A stretch of DNA of 64,000 nucleotides from CAWIHS01 sp963836005 (GCA_963836005.1 CAWIHS010000005.1:571445-635444), one strand, 5' to 3'; counted from the first letter of the stretch, positions 28,009 to 36,031 are shown. The notes: generated by a model from the letters alone, not told the origin. Numbers and translations are program-made.

Positions 28009-29547
28009 TTAGTCGACCCTGAAAAAAGATAATATTCCTAATTCAAAAGATTATTGTACAATATTAATTCTGATTTTATTGTTCATGATCAAATTGTTAT
28101 CTGTCATTACAAAAATATGATCTCAGTTTGAATCAAAAACAAGCGATAATACAGCACAAATAACAGGCACAAAAAAGCAATGATCCATTGCTTTAGGTTC
28201 CATGCAGTAGCTGCCATGAGCACATTAATTTCATCGCCAATGACTCCTTTAAGGAAGTTTCGACTTAATCGGTAGTCTGACTTCAAGTGACCAATAATGG
28301 GTTCAATCGCTGCACGACGTTTGCATTGCTTGCGTTTCTTGTCTCGCTGATATCGGTTATCTCTTTTCAATGGCTTTTTCGGCAAGACAATTTTTGTCTC
28401 ATTAAATTGAGTTTTTCCTCGGTAGCCTCTATCGCAAACTGCATTATTGACTAACTTTCCACGTGAGGCTTCAATATGATTGAGAACTTCTGGTAAAGTA
28501 TGGTTGTCATGAATGTTTTTCTCATGACTGACAACACCCACAATAATATTACTTTTTGCTGTAGTTGCTATGGATACTTTATTGCCGTATTCATATTGCT
28601 TGTGATCTTTGCCTTTACCAATGCAATAAACCTGTTGCTCATGCAAGGAATAAATTTTATTTTTATCCTTGGGCTGTTGTGCTAATACTCGTTCATAAAA
28701 TAAAAAGTCTTTCTGATAACGATCAAATAAAAGGTAACTTGGTAATCTTCGTCTTAGCTCTCGGATTTGTTTATGAGCAATTGTCCTTAATCGTGTTAAT
28801 GCTTTTTTAGCTTTGCCTCTTTTTTTAACATGGCGAAAATGACGGATTGCAAGCCGACAATTCTTTACTTCTTTCACATAGGTTCTACGTTGTTGAATGC
28901 TATGTTCCTTTGCTAAATTGTTCACTCGCTTGATGATCTTAATGGCCAGTTTTGCATCAGTTGGATAAGTGATATTCTTTTCCTGAACTGTTGTATCAAT
29001 ATTTACGTTAGGCTCAAGTGCTGTTTTATCATGTAAGCCAATGCTCATCTGAAATATCTTTTCCATTCCCTCTTTGCCGATACGTTTTCTGAATTTGACC
29101 AGTTCAGTACTATGGCAAGGCTCAGATAAGCTAAAGTTAGTTTGACCACAAAATGCCTGGTAATAAGGATTTTGTTTCCACTGGCGAACCAGAGTCTCAT
29201 CACTCAGGTTTTCCAGCTGTTTCAGCAGTAATAATCCGACCATTAGTCTTATAGGCTTTGCTGGTGCGCCTAATCCTGAGTAGTGGACTTTAAAGGCTTG
29301 CTCAAAATCATCCCAGGGAATGATTGAAGCTAACTTTAATAAGGGCTCTGCTTCATCCAACTGATTAAGGATGTCATCACCAAAAAAGCTAAGTTGTTGT
29401 TCTTTGCCTGCTGTTGAATACATTTTTTTCACCAAATCGACCAGAAAAGCTGTGCTTATTATAACATTTCTGGTCGATCTGGTCACTCAAAAACAGGATT
29501 AATTCCTTATATTACAAATAGATAATGTATTTTTCAGGGCTGACTAA
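28009..29547 (-). mobile_element. Complete insertion sequence, IS5 superfamily, TTAA target duplication
   Basis: 1539 bp. Left end TTAGTCGACCCTGAAAAA and right end (complement) TTAGTCAGCCCTGAAAAA match at 16 of 18 bases. The tetranucleotide TTAA directly flanks both ends (28005-28008 and 29548-29551), a 4-bp target duplication. One transposase gene inside. It separates the PqqD-like gene from the second cyclase. Confidence 0.92.
28107..29423 (-). CDS. IS5-superfamily DDE transposase
   Basis: Transposase of the flanking IS. N-terminal DUF772-type domain (KPIRLMVGLLLLKQL, SDETLVRQWKQNPYYQAFCG), then DDE regions with NIDTTVQEK, VCDRGYRGK and the final Glu in RRAAIEPIIGHLKSDYRLSR. About 438 aa from the ATG at 29423 (MYSTAGKEQQLSFFG); the frame is open to 29486. 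No frameshift or internal stop, so the element may still be active. Long IS5/IS1182-like proteins fit best; the exact subgroup needs comparison. Confidence 0.92.
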   Translation of the reverse strand: MYSTAGKEQQLSFFGDDILNQLDEAEPLLKLASIIPWDDFEQAFKVHYSGLGAPAKPIRLMVGLLLLKQLENLSDETLVRQWKQNPYYQAFCGQTNFSLSEPCHSTELVKFRKRIGKEGMEKIFQMSIGLHDKTALEPNVNIDTTVQEKNITYPTDAKLAIKIIKRVNNLAKEHSIQQRRTYVKEVKNCRLAIRHFRHVKKRGKAKKALTRLRTIAHKQIRELRRRLPSYLLFDRYQKDFLFYERVLAQQPKDKNKIYSLHEQQVYCIGKGKDHKQYEYGNKVSIATTAKSNIIVGVVSHEKNIHDNHTLPEVLNHIEASRGKLVNNAVCDRGYRGKTQFNETKIVLPKKPLKRDNRYQRDKKRKQCKRRAAIEPIIGHLKSDYRLSRNFLKGVIGDEINVLMAATAWNLKQWIIAFLCLLFVLYYRLFLIQTEIIFL

Positions 29548-29552
29548 TTAAT

Positions 29553-29660
29553 AGCGTTCGCACACTGGATCTGGATGCAAGAAAAGCTAAAAAAATCGAA
29601 TCGGTTCCAGATCCTATTATTGATGAGGTTTTAGCCCGTTTAATTGCAGTTTTGGAATGA
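29553..29660 (+). pseudogene. C-terminal remnant of an unidentified gene next to the IS
   Basis: Open frame directly after the IS right end reads TLDLDARKAKKIESVPDPII and ends in LARLIAVLE at the TGA near 29660. No start is present; it appears truncated by earlier rearrangement or by the IS. Family not recognised. Confidence 0.35.
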
Positions 29661-29669
29661 TAGTAAGCT

Positions 29670-29780
29670 TTCTCCTTAAAGTATTCTTTTCGTCCTTGAA
29701 AACAGCCTTTTAATCGTTATTTTATCATCGTTTCAGATTGTATTGCTTTTTATTTCAGTGAGTTACCCAGGTCCGACCCC
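29670..29780. repeat. Copy 1 of a repeated transposase 5' leader (partner at 32858-32969)
   Basis: Contains CTTTCTCCTTAAAGTA, CGTCCTTGAAAAC, TTGCTTTTTATTTCAG and CCCAGGTCCGACCC, in the same order and spacing as 32858-32969. On the minus strand the second copy leads into the start of a REP-associated transposase. The two copies flank the second cyclase/precursor block as direct repeats of about 110 bp. Confidence 0.75.
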
Positions 29781-29837
29781 AGCAGTCCTGGCGCCCAGCA
29801 GTCATATCGAGAAATATAAAGTGCAAACGCCTACACC

Positions 29838-29981
29838 TCAACTTTTACCACCATTTTGGCTCCCACCCGAATCGTTTTTCCCGCCAAAATTTCCACGAGT
29901 ACTATCAATAAGATTCCCCATTATTTTAAGCTCAGGTTGATGATAAACTTTTTTTAGATTTTTATCTTTTTCTCTCTTCAA
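29838..29981 (-). CDS. Predicted second lasso peptide precursor (very short, TTG start)
   Basis: 47 aa. The TTG at 29981-29979 overlaps the stop codon of the second cyclase (ATTGA) with AAAGGA 11 bases upstream, implying coupled translation. The leader contains YHQPELKIMGNLIDSTR, an exact match to the lasso leader pattern YxxPxLxxxGxLxxxT with Thr at -2. The predicted core is GNFGGKNDSGGSQNGGKS: Gly1 and Asp8 would form an eight-residue macrolactam ring, leaving a ten-residue tail ending in Ser. The Gly-rich tail lacks obvious bulky plug residues, which is unusual. The product is unverified, but the leader match and position beside a cyclase gene are strong. Confidence 0.8.
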   Translation of the reverse strand: MKREKDKNLKKVYHQPELKIMGNLIDSTRGNFGGKNDSGGSQNGGKS

Positions 29982-31762
29982 TTTTTTATATGTCCTTTAA
30001 AATTTTTCAAAATCCATTCATTTATAGACAGGGAACTCCATTCTCCATTGATATTATAATCCAAAGAATAGTTTTTTTCTGGTTCAAATACCATAATATC
30101 TTTGTTCTTAGAGTTCTGTTTCAGTTGCAGTGCTATAATATCAGTAAACTCCGCTTTATTATAACGAGAATATATTGCCTCTGGCAAAAGATCTTTCATA
30201 GCTTCACGCAGTAGTATCTTATCTTTTTCACCTGCGACTTTCATCCATGGAGGCATAGATAGCATAAATTCAACAATTCGTTTATCAAAATATGGATGTC
30301 GAAATTCTAAATTATAAATACCACCGATAGTCGTATAGGGATTACTTTCCATCCAGAATTGGTTGCTAACACCACAAAGCACTTCTATCTCGACTTTTTG
30401 CATATATGACTGAGCAGCAGTCATATTCTTAAAGCAATTTTGCCTAGCAGAAAAACATTTTCTTGTTGATCTACCCAATATGAATTTTAAAATATTTTTG
30501 ATTTTTTCTGGACACAAAGGGAGTAAAAAATAATTTTTAATGGTCTTGATATCAAAGGGATATGCACGATATTCTTCCCAAAGTCTTCTAAAATCTCTGT
30601 GGAGAAAATAATCCGTCAATCTCGCATAATTTCCAGAAGCAACATGATCGCCGCCTTGCCCTGTTAATATTACCCTGATATTCCTCCTGTTGGATTCCTG
30701 CATCTCTACTTCAGAATCCAGAAATGATCCTCTGCCTGGCCAGTCCGGAGCTAAATCATAGTATTTCGATAAAGAAAATTCATGTGAATAATCCAGATGA
30801 TATGCATCAGTGAATATGGGACTTAGATCAAATTTTTTCACCATTGTATCAATATAATCACCCTCATCACATGATAGATGGCCATATCTGGTTGAAAAAG
30901 GAGTTACACAAAGATGTGTATGGCTGTTTAAAGCAAGAGCAAGTATTGATGAAGAATCGACTCCCCCACTCAATTCACATCCCACGTCATAAGCACTGCG
31001 AAGTCTATCATTTACAGCTTTGTGTAGTAATGTTCGGAATCTATATTTAGCCTCTTTAAAAGAAATAGCTTTATTGATGGAAATTTTTTCCGGAAACCAG
31101 TAGCGTTGTTTTTGTAATTTTCTATGTGTATAGACAAGATAATGCCCTGGAAGTAATCGCTTGATATATTTAAAAAAAGTTGCCTCACATGTAATTGCCT
31201 GTACATCCAAAAAATGCACAACCTCTTCATCATTAACTTTTTTTTCTATTCCAGATGAAGAAAAAATAGCACCAATTTCTGATGCGAAGTAAAACATATC
31301 ACGATATATCGTATAGTAAATCGGTTTGATTCCAATATAATCTCGTGCACAAAAAAGGGTTTGAGTCTTTGTATTCCATATTGCGAAAGCAAAATCTCCA
31401 ACAAGATGTTCTACACAATCGTACCCCCAAATGAGATAACTTTTCAATATCAGTTCGGCATCAGTTACCTTCATCGTATCGCTATGTGATAAAGATAAAG
31501 TATTTATCAACTCCCTTCGATTGTCCAGTCGTGCATCAGCAGTTAAAACAAGCTCACTTTCTTTATCATAAAACGGCTGATTTTCATATTGAGATTCCGG
31601 TGTTGTCCATAGTTGTTTATGAATAAACCCGGCTGATTCAGAATGCCATAGTGTCTGAGTGTCATTTCCTCTGTGTACTGATGAAATGAGCATCTTGTTC
31701 AAAGCAGAAACTTCCACCTTTTTACTCTGTGTCTCTGTTACAATTCCACCTATAGCGCTCAT
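29978..31762 (-). CDS. Lasso peptide cyclase C2 (asparagine synthetase-like)
   Basis: 594-aa asparagine-synthetase homologue. Lasso cyclases adenylate the Asp/Glu side chain of the core and close it onto the N-terminal amine. The protein begins MSAIGG: residue 2 is Ser, not the Cys nucleophile of glutamine-using enzymes, so it cannot be a normal AsnB. The ATP-binding loop ELSGGVDSSS (about 262-271) and the LTGQGGDH segment are present. It overlaps the stop-to-start junction of the short precursor behind it. Divergent from the Cys-cluster gene by 57 bp. Confidence 0.85.
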   Translation of the reverse strand: MSAIGGIVTETQSKKVEVSALNKMLISSVHRGNDTQTLWHSESAGFIHKQLWTTPESQYENQPFYDKESELVLTADARLDNRRELINTLSLSHSDTMKVTDAELILKSYLIWGYDCVEHLVGDFAFAIWNTKTQTLFCARDYIGIKPIYYTIYRDMFYFASEIGAIFSSSGIEKKVNDEEVVHFLDVQAITCEATFFKYIKRLLPGHYLVYTHRKLQKQRYWFPEKISINKAISFKEAKYRFRTLLHKAVNDRLRSAYDVGCELSGGVDSSSILALALNSHTHLCVTPFSTRYGHLSCDEGDYIDTMVKKFDLSPIFTDAYHLDYSHEFSLSKYYDLAPDWPGRGSFLDSEVEMQESNRRNIRVILTGQGGDHVASGNYARLTDYFLHRDFRRLWEEYRAYPFDIKTIKNYFLLPLCPEKIKNILKFILGRSTRKCFSARQNCFKNMTAAQSYMQKVEIEVLCGVSNQFWMESNPYTTIGGIYNLEFRHPYFDKRIVEFMLSMPPWMKVAGEKDKILLREAMKDLLPEAIYSRYNKAEFTDIIALQLKQNSKNKDIMVFEPEKNYSLDYNINGEWSSLSINEWILKNFKGHIKN

Positions 31763-31818
31763 TGAACATCACCATTAGCATGTTATAATCATTTTATATT
31801 TTAGTCCAAGGTATAATA

Positions 31819-32358
31819 GTGGATTGCACTACAGAATCAAATGGTCATAAGCTTTGTTTATCATGTGGTCTATGCTGTGAGGGAGCGTTTCACAACAGGG
31901 CATATATTGCGAATGATGCAGATAAACAAATAGCTAAAGATTTTGGAGGAATTCAGTTCAAACAGGATAAAAAACTATGGTTTCGACTGCCATGCCCGGT
32001 ATTTGAAGAAAAATGCACAGTCTATCAAAAACGACCATCTACATGCGAAAAACATCATTGTGATCTCTTGAAAAACCTTCTAACTAGAAAAATTACTATA
32101 GAAAAAGCTTTAACCTTGGTTAACAAAATGAAACCGTTGTTTCTTGAGCTTACCCGACAACTGGATGAAATTCACGATACAAATGAAATCAAACATATTG
32201 AATCACGTTTTTCTTATTTCTTCGGTCAATATAGTAATGAAACGAACCAACTTGAATTTCGCAAAAAATATGAGAAATTATTAGTCAACTATGCTCTTTT
32301 TTTATTTTTAAAAAAAAAGTATTTTTATCTGGATAATAAAAATACAAACAATAACTGA
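31819..32358 (+). CDS. YkgJ-family cysteine-cluster protein
   Basis: 179 aa, GTG start with AAGG seven bases upstream. The N-terminal half carries the family Cys pattern CLSCGLCC (about 13-20), then CPVFEEKCTVYQKRPSTCE, i.e. a zinc/iron-sulfur-type CxxCxxCC cluster. The C-terminal half is helical and charged. It is divergent from the C2 cyclase and shares its promoter region. The biochemical role of the family is not established; a link to the lasso cluster is only positional. Confidence 0.82.
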   Translation: MDCTTESNGHKLCLSCGLCCEGAFHNRAYIANDADKQIAKDFGGIQFKQDKKLWFRLPCPVFEEKCTVYQKRPSTCEKHHCDLLKNLLTRKITIEKALTLVNKMKPLFLELTRQLDEIHDTNEIKHIESRFSYFFGQYSNETNQLEFRKKYEKLLVNYALFLFLKKKYFYLDNKNTNNN

Positions 32359-32423
32359 AAGTAATGATACAAAATATAGGACCAGCACAGAGGGGTTGCA
32401 GAACCAGCAGACCCATACGATTT

Positions 32424-32639
32424 TTACGCGGCTACAGGTGAAATAACAAAAACTTTAGCTAATTTTTTTGCCGTTTCAATATCTTCAGCTTTTAAAGCTT
32501 CCCTGATATCATCAAGCTTAAAAGCATCTTCCAGACTGATATAAGGTGACCAACCCTCATCTGCGTCAATAATCTCGATGTCTACCTGAGCAATATATTT
32601 GCCTTCATGAACGAGTTTTGTATGTTTCCGTGAATTCAT
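32424..32639 (-). CDS. Small antitoxin-like protein paired with a DUF4258 remnant
   Basis: About 71 aa from the ATG at 32639 (MNSRKHTKLVHEGKYIAQVD), whose codon overlaps the stop of the truncated toxin-like gene (TAATG). Acidic, with a C-terminal helix (REALKAEDIETAKKLAKVF). Such proteins follow DUF4258 toxins. The open frame extends to 32669, but the overlap and AGGAGA upstream support 32639. Confidence 0.7.
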   Translation of the reverse strand: MNSRKHTKLVHEGKYIAQVDIEIIDADEGWSPYISLEDAFKLDDIREALKAEDIETAKKLAKVFVISPVAA

Positions 32640-32790
32640 TATCTTCTCCTTGTAAAATCTTCCGACCATTTTTCCACGTCTGGTCTATAAGCTGTAATTA
32701 ATACCGCAGGTGACTGCCTTCCTGCAGGTATACCCCAGACTGTATGAACAGGCTGCCCGTCTCTATCAACTTGAGCAGAAATTCTTTCTT
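32639..32790 (-). pseudogene. C-terminal remnant of a DUF4258-like toxin
   Basis: The frame reads QERISAQVDRDGQPVHTVWG and SPAVLITAYRPDVEKWSEDF, ending at a TAA that overlaps the antitoxin ATG. The N-terminal half is missing; in its place is the start of a REP-associated transposase in another frame. Confidence 0.6.
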
Positions 32791-32853
32791 GTGACAACGG
32801 TGCGTGATGTGCCAAACATAGTCTGGCATGAAATATCGGTTAGCTCTTGGCAT
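32767..32853 (-). pseudogene. N-terminal fragment of a REP-associated tyrosine transposase
   Basis: The ATG at 32853 has AAGGAGAAAG as ribosome-binding site and gives MPRANRYFMPDYVWHITHRC then HKKEFLLK, the canonical start of the family including the HIT..C motif. It then runs into the DUF4258 remnant. About 29 codons survive. Confidence 0.75.
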
Positions 32854-32857
32854 AGCA

Positions 32858-32969
32858 CTTTCTCCTTAAAGTATACATTTCGTCCTTGAAAACACGCTTT
32901 TAAGCGTCAATCTATAAGCATTATAGATTGCATTGCTTTTTATTTCAGCGAGATACCCAGGTCCGACCC
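32858..32969. repeat. Copy 2 of the repeated transposase 5' leader
   Basis: Matches 29670-29780 (see that entry) in block order: CTTTCTCCTTAAAGTA, CGTCCTTGAAAACA, GATTGCATTGCTTTTTATTT, CCCAGGTCCGACCC. Here it still sits directly before the transposase start it once served. Confidence 0.75.
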
Positions 32970-32999
32970 AAAGTAGCGTTCAAACCAACTCTGGCATTA

Positions 33000-33090
33000 T
33001 CTCTACGAACATAGGGAAATTGAAAACACAGCTCAAGTAAGACAAGTACTTGATGGATAAGATAAATAGTGCAATATGATATTTGCCCCC
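33000..33090 (+). repeat. Repeated transposase 3'-end fragment, copy 1 (copy 2 at 33700-33792)
   Basis: Shares TTGAAAACACAGCTCAA, then GGATAAGATAAATAGTGCAA with 33700-33792. In the second copy the reading frame gives a helix-turn-helix-like tail (IDIAKNLGLKRTSSIPTVIG and KLKTQLKLDKNLKDKI), resembling the C-terminus of Y1-type transposases. A further short piece (GCAATATGATACTTGCCCCT) is at about 51276-51296. Confidence 0.65.
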
Positions 33091-33165
33091 TTTCCTTTTC
33101 TTTTCTTTTTTACAGTAGCCGGGTGATGTTATAATAATATACTAACATCCGAATAGGAGATAAAA

Positions 33166-33633
33166 ATGCAATGGCATGAAGTCTTAGCAGACAAATCATT
33201 ACATGATCTACCTTATAAAATTGAACTTAATGAAAAAGGATTAATAGAAATGTCTCCGGCTTCATTCATTCACAGCCTGCTGCAAGGAAGATTAACTAAA
33301 TTATTGGGTAATCAATTAGAGGGAGAAGTATTTACCGAACTTGCCGTGCAAACAACTAAAGGAATTCGGGTGCCTGACGTGTCATGGGGCTCTAAAGAAT
33401 ATGTACAGAAGCATCTGAATGACCTATATGCATTATCAGCACCAGAATTATGTGTTGAGATCATTTCCCCCTCAAATACACGAGAAGAGATGAAAGATAA
33501 GGTCGAATTATTTTTAGACGCAGGGGCAAATGAAGTGTGGCTGGTTACAGAGGATGGTCAGGTGACATACTATACATCCCAGGGCCAACAAGTTCGCTCA
33601 ATATTCAATGTAGATTTAACCGAATTGATCTGA
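33166..33633 (+). CDS. Uma2-family (PD-(D/E)XK) endonuclease-like protein
   Basis: 155 aa with a strong Shine-Dalgarno (AGGAGATAAAA before ATG). The Uma2 pattern is clear: YKIELNEKGLIEMSPAS at the start, VPDVSWGSKEY, LCVEIISPSNT (the catalytic E region) and KVELFLDAGANEVWLVT. Biological role of the family is unresolved. The gene lies between two copies of a transposase 3'-end fragment (about 33000-33090 and 33700-33792), which suggests it arrived as part of mobile DNA. Confidence 0.87.
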   Translation: MQWHEVLADKSLHDLPYKIELNEKGLIEMSPASFIHSLLQGRLTKLLGNQLEGEVFTELAVQTTKGIRVPDVSWGSKEYVQKHLNDLYALSAPELCVEIISPSNTREEMKDKVELFLDAGANEVWLVTEDGQVTYYTSQGQQVRSIFNVDLTELI

Positions 33634-33649
33634 TGCTGGAAGTTACCGT

Positions 33650-33862
33650 TTGATAGATATCGCCAAAAATCTTGGATTAAAGCGAACGAGTAGTATCCCC
33701 ACAGTCATAGGAAAGTTGAAAACACAGCTCAAATTAGACAAAAATTTGAAGGATAAGATAAATAGTGCAATTATGATACTTGCCCCTCAATCAGGTCAGA
33801 CCCCAACAGCCCAACAGCCCAACAGCCCAACAGCCCTTTATTCTGCTAATCAGTTAACATAA
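33650..33862 (+). pseudogene. Transposase C-terminal (HTH) remnant
   Basis: Short frame with an HTH-like segment (IDIAKNLGLKRTSSIPTVIG) followed by KLDKNLKDKINSAI and then low-complexity residues from a tandem CCCAACAG repeat (33802-33836). No start context; treated as remnant. Confidence 0.5.
33802..33836. repeat. Short tandem repeat CCCAACAG x4
   Basis: Four perfect 8-bp units followed by CCC. Lies just upstream of the lasso precursor. Confidence 0.85.
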
Positions 33863-33920
33863 CTTTAGACCAATAATTATTAAAATTCATAACTATAGCA
33901 TTTAAAAATGAAACATTGAC

Positions 33921-34106
33921 ATGAAAAATCAAACATCTATTCCTTATGAAGGAGACTATTTACCTTCCTCTTTGAAAAAAACAGAAAAAAAACGATGGCA
34001 TGCTCCACGGATAACGCAACTAAAGGTGAAGGATACGAAAGGAGGGGCTATCGATTGTGGTTTTGAAGGTCCATGGGGCTGGCTATGTGGTAACCAAAGG
34101 TCATAG
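33921..34106 (+). CDS. Predicted lasso peptide precursor with a Cys pair
   Basis: 61 aa. The leader contains WHAPRITQLKVKDTK, aligning residue for residue with the paeninodin-type leader YxxPxLxxLxxxxT: Pro at -12 and Thr39 at -2. Predicted core is residues 41-61, starting GGAIDCGFEG. Gly41 (core 1) and Glu49 (core 9) would form a nine-residue ring; Cys46 (core 6) and Cys56 (core 16) could join ring and tail; the tail has Pro, two Trp and Leu (PWGWLC) as possible plugs and ends in Ser. It converges on the C1 cyclase gene, an unusual orientation. Promoter and ribosome-binding site are not obvious. Confidence 0.78.
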   Translation: MKNQTSIPYEGDYLPSSLKKTEKKRWHAPRITQLKVKDTKGGAIDCGFEGPWGWLCGNQRS

Positions 34107-34129
34107 AATAATTCTGTTCTATATAATTT

Positions 34130-36031
34130 TCATTTCATCACCTCAGGTCTGAGTGAAAGCATTAAAGACATTGATGCTTCTATATCCATTACACTGGAAA
34201 TCAAAGTTTGATTCAGAGTTGTCCATTTCAGCTTCTCCAACGTTTGCATCAGCTTATCACTATCAATATAATCTGATTGTTCAGCGCTGATCTCCTCATT
34301 TATTGTAAATAAATTACAGGCGGAAATAAAAAGCGAAGCCAATTGTTCAACTCTATTATGTTCTGCTTTTGCATTACTCCATAATATCTTTTCAGGCAGT
34401 AGCCCTTCAGCAGCCGAACGAAAGATATATCGTCCGACACCATTATTCACAAAATACTCAGGAGGCATCCCAAGCACAAACTCTATTATTCGTTTGTCCA
34501 GTAATGGATAGCTGTATTCCAGGCGATTAGGAATAGAGGCTGATGCCCATGACTCTATACGGCTTTGTATGTGGCCATTTTGCCAAAAAGCCAACATATG
34601 TTCTCTGATCCTTACTGGTGGCTGCATCGTAAAAACGCGAGTCTTTTTCATCTCATGCTGTATGGCAGGCAGAAACTCTTTTTTGACAAATGGAAATGAG
34701 GGGCTTTGCAGGCAACGGTTTTTGGGCATATGACAGTATATGTTTCTTGGAACATAGATCAAAATAACATTGTGGTAGAGATGGCTGAGCATTCGTCTCA
34801 TGGGACTTTTGCTTTTTTGGGATGCGATGCATTTTAGCTCTTTCAAAACTCTGATAATTTTCCCCTGAGAGAACAGATCAGAATAGTACGACTGACCATG
34901 ATATGTTGACAATTCATCCCCACCCCATCCGGAAAGGATAGTACGCGATCCTCTTTTTTGAGAGGCTTCACGTACCGGATATTCATACCAAAAAATTGCT
35001 GACTCGCCGTAAACGATCGTTCTGTTGTTCATATTGTGATAAATATCTTCTGCAGTGATAGCAACATAGTGATGCTCAATGCCTTCCGCTTCCGCAATCG
35101 TCTTGCTGTTTGACCATTCATAATGGTTAGAATCATCATCTTCTTTTGGCTCATGCAGCCAGTTGAATGCAAGCAATTTTTCGCCTTTCTCACGTAACTT
35201 TCGGGCAGCAATCACAGCGATAGTTGAAGAGTCAATTCCACCACTAAGATGTGAGGTAACAGGATAGGCAGAACGCATTCTGTCATAAACAGCCTGTTTA
35301 AGAAGTTCTCGTAATTTCTTTGCATAAGCTTTTGCATCCGGGAGTTTGATTTTTGGTGCATCTTCCAGCCTCCAATAACATAGTCTATGAACCTTGGTAG
35401 CAGAAATTGTAAGCAAGGATGCCGGAGGAAGTTTTTGAATCTCCTTAAAAAAGGTCATCGTCGAATTGATAAGTTGTGAATTGACGATGAAATTAGCCAC
35501 TGCTTCATCATTGATCTCTTTTGAGATATCAGAATATTTGGTTAATCCTTTTAAATCATTGGCAAAGACAAAGAGCGAGTCAGTGAGATGATAATAAAAA
35601 GGCTTGATACCGATATGATCCCGAGCGCAAAACAACTGCTGTTTTCTTTCATCCCAGATCGCAAAAGCAAAATCACCGAGTAAGTATTTGGGGCACTGTT
35701 CGGCCCATTGATGATAGGCGGCTAGAATAAAATCACTGTCGGTGATCTGTGTCAGGGAACGATCATTCATACCCAGCTTTACTGCCAGTTCAGCGCGATT
35801 GTCCAGCCGGGCATCCAGGGTAATGATCAGTGAGTGCTGTTTATTGGGCAGCTGTTCGGATCTGGATTCGGGCGTGTTCCAGAGCATGCTGTGCCCAAGC
35901 GCAACCGGTCCATCATGCCACAGTCCACGCTCATCAGGTTCCCAGTATGAGATGGCATCAAGCAGGGTATGGGCTATTGCTTTATCGACAGGTTTAGCAT
36001 CGCGATTAAAAACCCCGAAAATACCGCTCAT
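34130..36031 (-). CDS. Lasso peptide cyclase C1 (asparagine synthetase-like)
   Basis: 633 aa. Begins MSGIFGVFNRD, again with Ser2 instead of the glutaminase Cys. The conserved ARLDNRAEL and FAIWDERKQQLFCARDHIG blocks of the inactive amidotransferase domain are kept, then HLSGGIDSST (ATP-pyrophosphatase loop, about 257-266) and LSGWGGDE. Its start overlaps the kinase stop by 4 bp (ATGA), so B2, kinase and C1 form a coupled operon. It should close the isopeptide ring of the precursor next to it. Confidence 0.88.
   Translation of the reverse strand: MSGIFGVFNRDAKPVDKAIAHTLLDAISYWEPDERGLWHDGPVALGHSMLWNTPESRSEQLPNKQHSLIITLDARLDNRAELAVKLGMNDRSLTQITDSDFILAAYHQWAEQCPKYLLGDFAFAIWDERKQQLFCARDHIGIKPFYYHLTDSLFVFANDLKGLTKYSDISKEINDEAVANFIVNSQLINSTMTFFKEIQKLPPASLLTISATKVHRLCYWRLEDAPKIKLPDAKAYAKKLRELLKQAVYDRMRSAYPVTSHLSGGIDSSTIAVIAARKLREKGEKLLAFNWLHEPKEDDDSNHYEWSNSKTIAEAEGIEHHYVAITAEDIYHNMNNRTIVYGESAIFWYEYPVREASQKRGSRTILSGWGGDELSTYHGQSYYSDLFSQGKIIRVLKELKCIASQKSKSPMRRMLSHLYHNVILIYVPRNIYCHMPKNRCLQSPSFPFVKKEFLPAIQHEMKKTRVFTMQPPVRIREHMLAFWQNGHIQSRIESWASASIPNRLEYSYPLLDKRIIEFVLGMPPEYFVNNGVGRYIFRSAAEGLLPEKILWSNAKAEHNRVEQLASLFISACNLFTINEEISAEQSDYIDSDKLMQTLEKLKWTTLNQTLISSVMDIEASMSLMLSLRPEVMK

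Noticed and set aside
29743..29940. Plus-strand ORF of 65 codons, Pro-rich
   Set aside because: It is the antisense shadow of the proposed second lasso precursor and of the repeated leader; no ribosome-binding site and low-complexity product.
31812..31817. TATAAT as a -10 promoter box of the YkgJ-type gene
   Set aside because: It lies one base from the GTG start codon; it is only the spacer after the AAGG ribosome-binding site.
33802..33836. CCCAACAG tandem repeat as a phase-variation tract of the lasso precursor
   Set aside because: It is about 85 bp upstream of the precursor start and outside its coding frame; an effect on promoter spacing is possible but unsupported.
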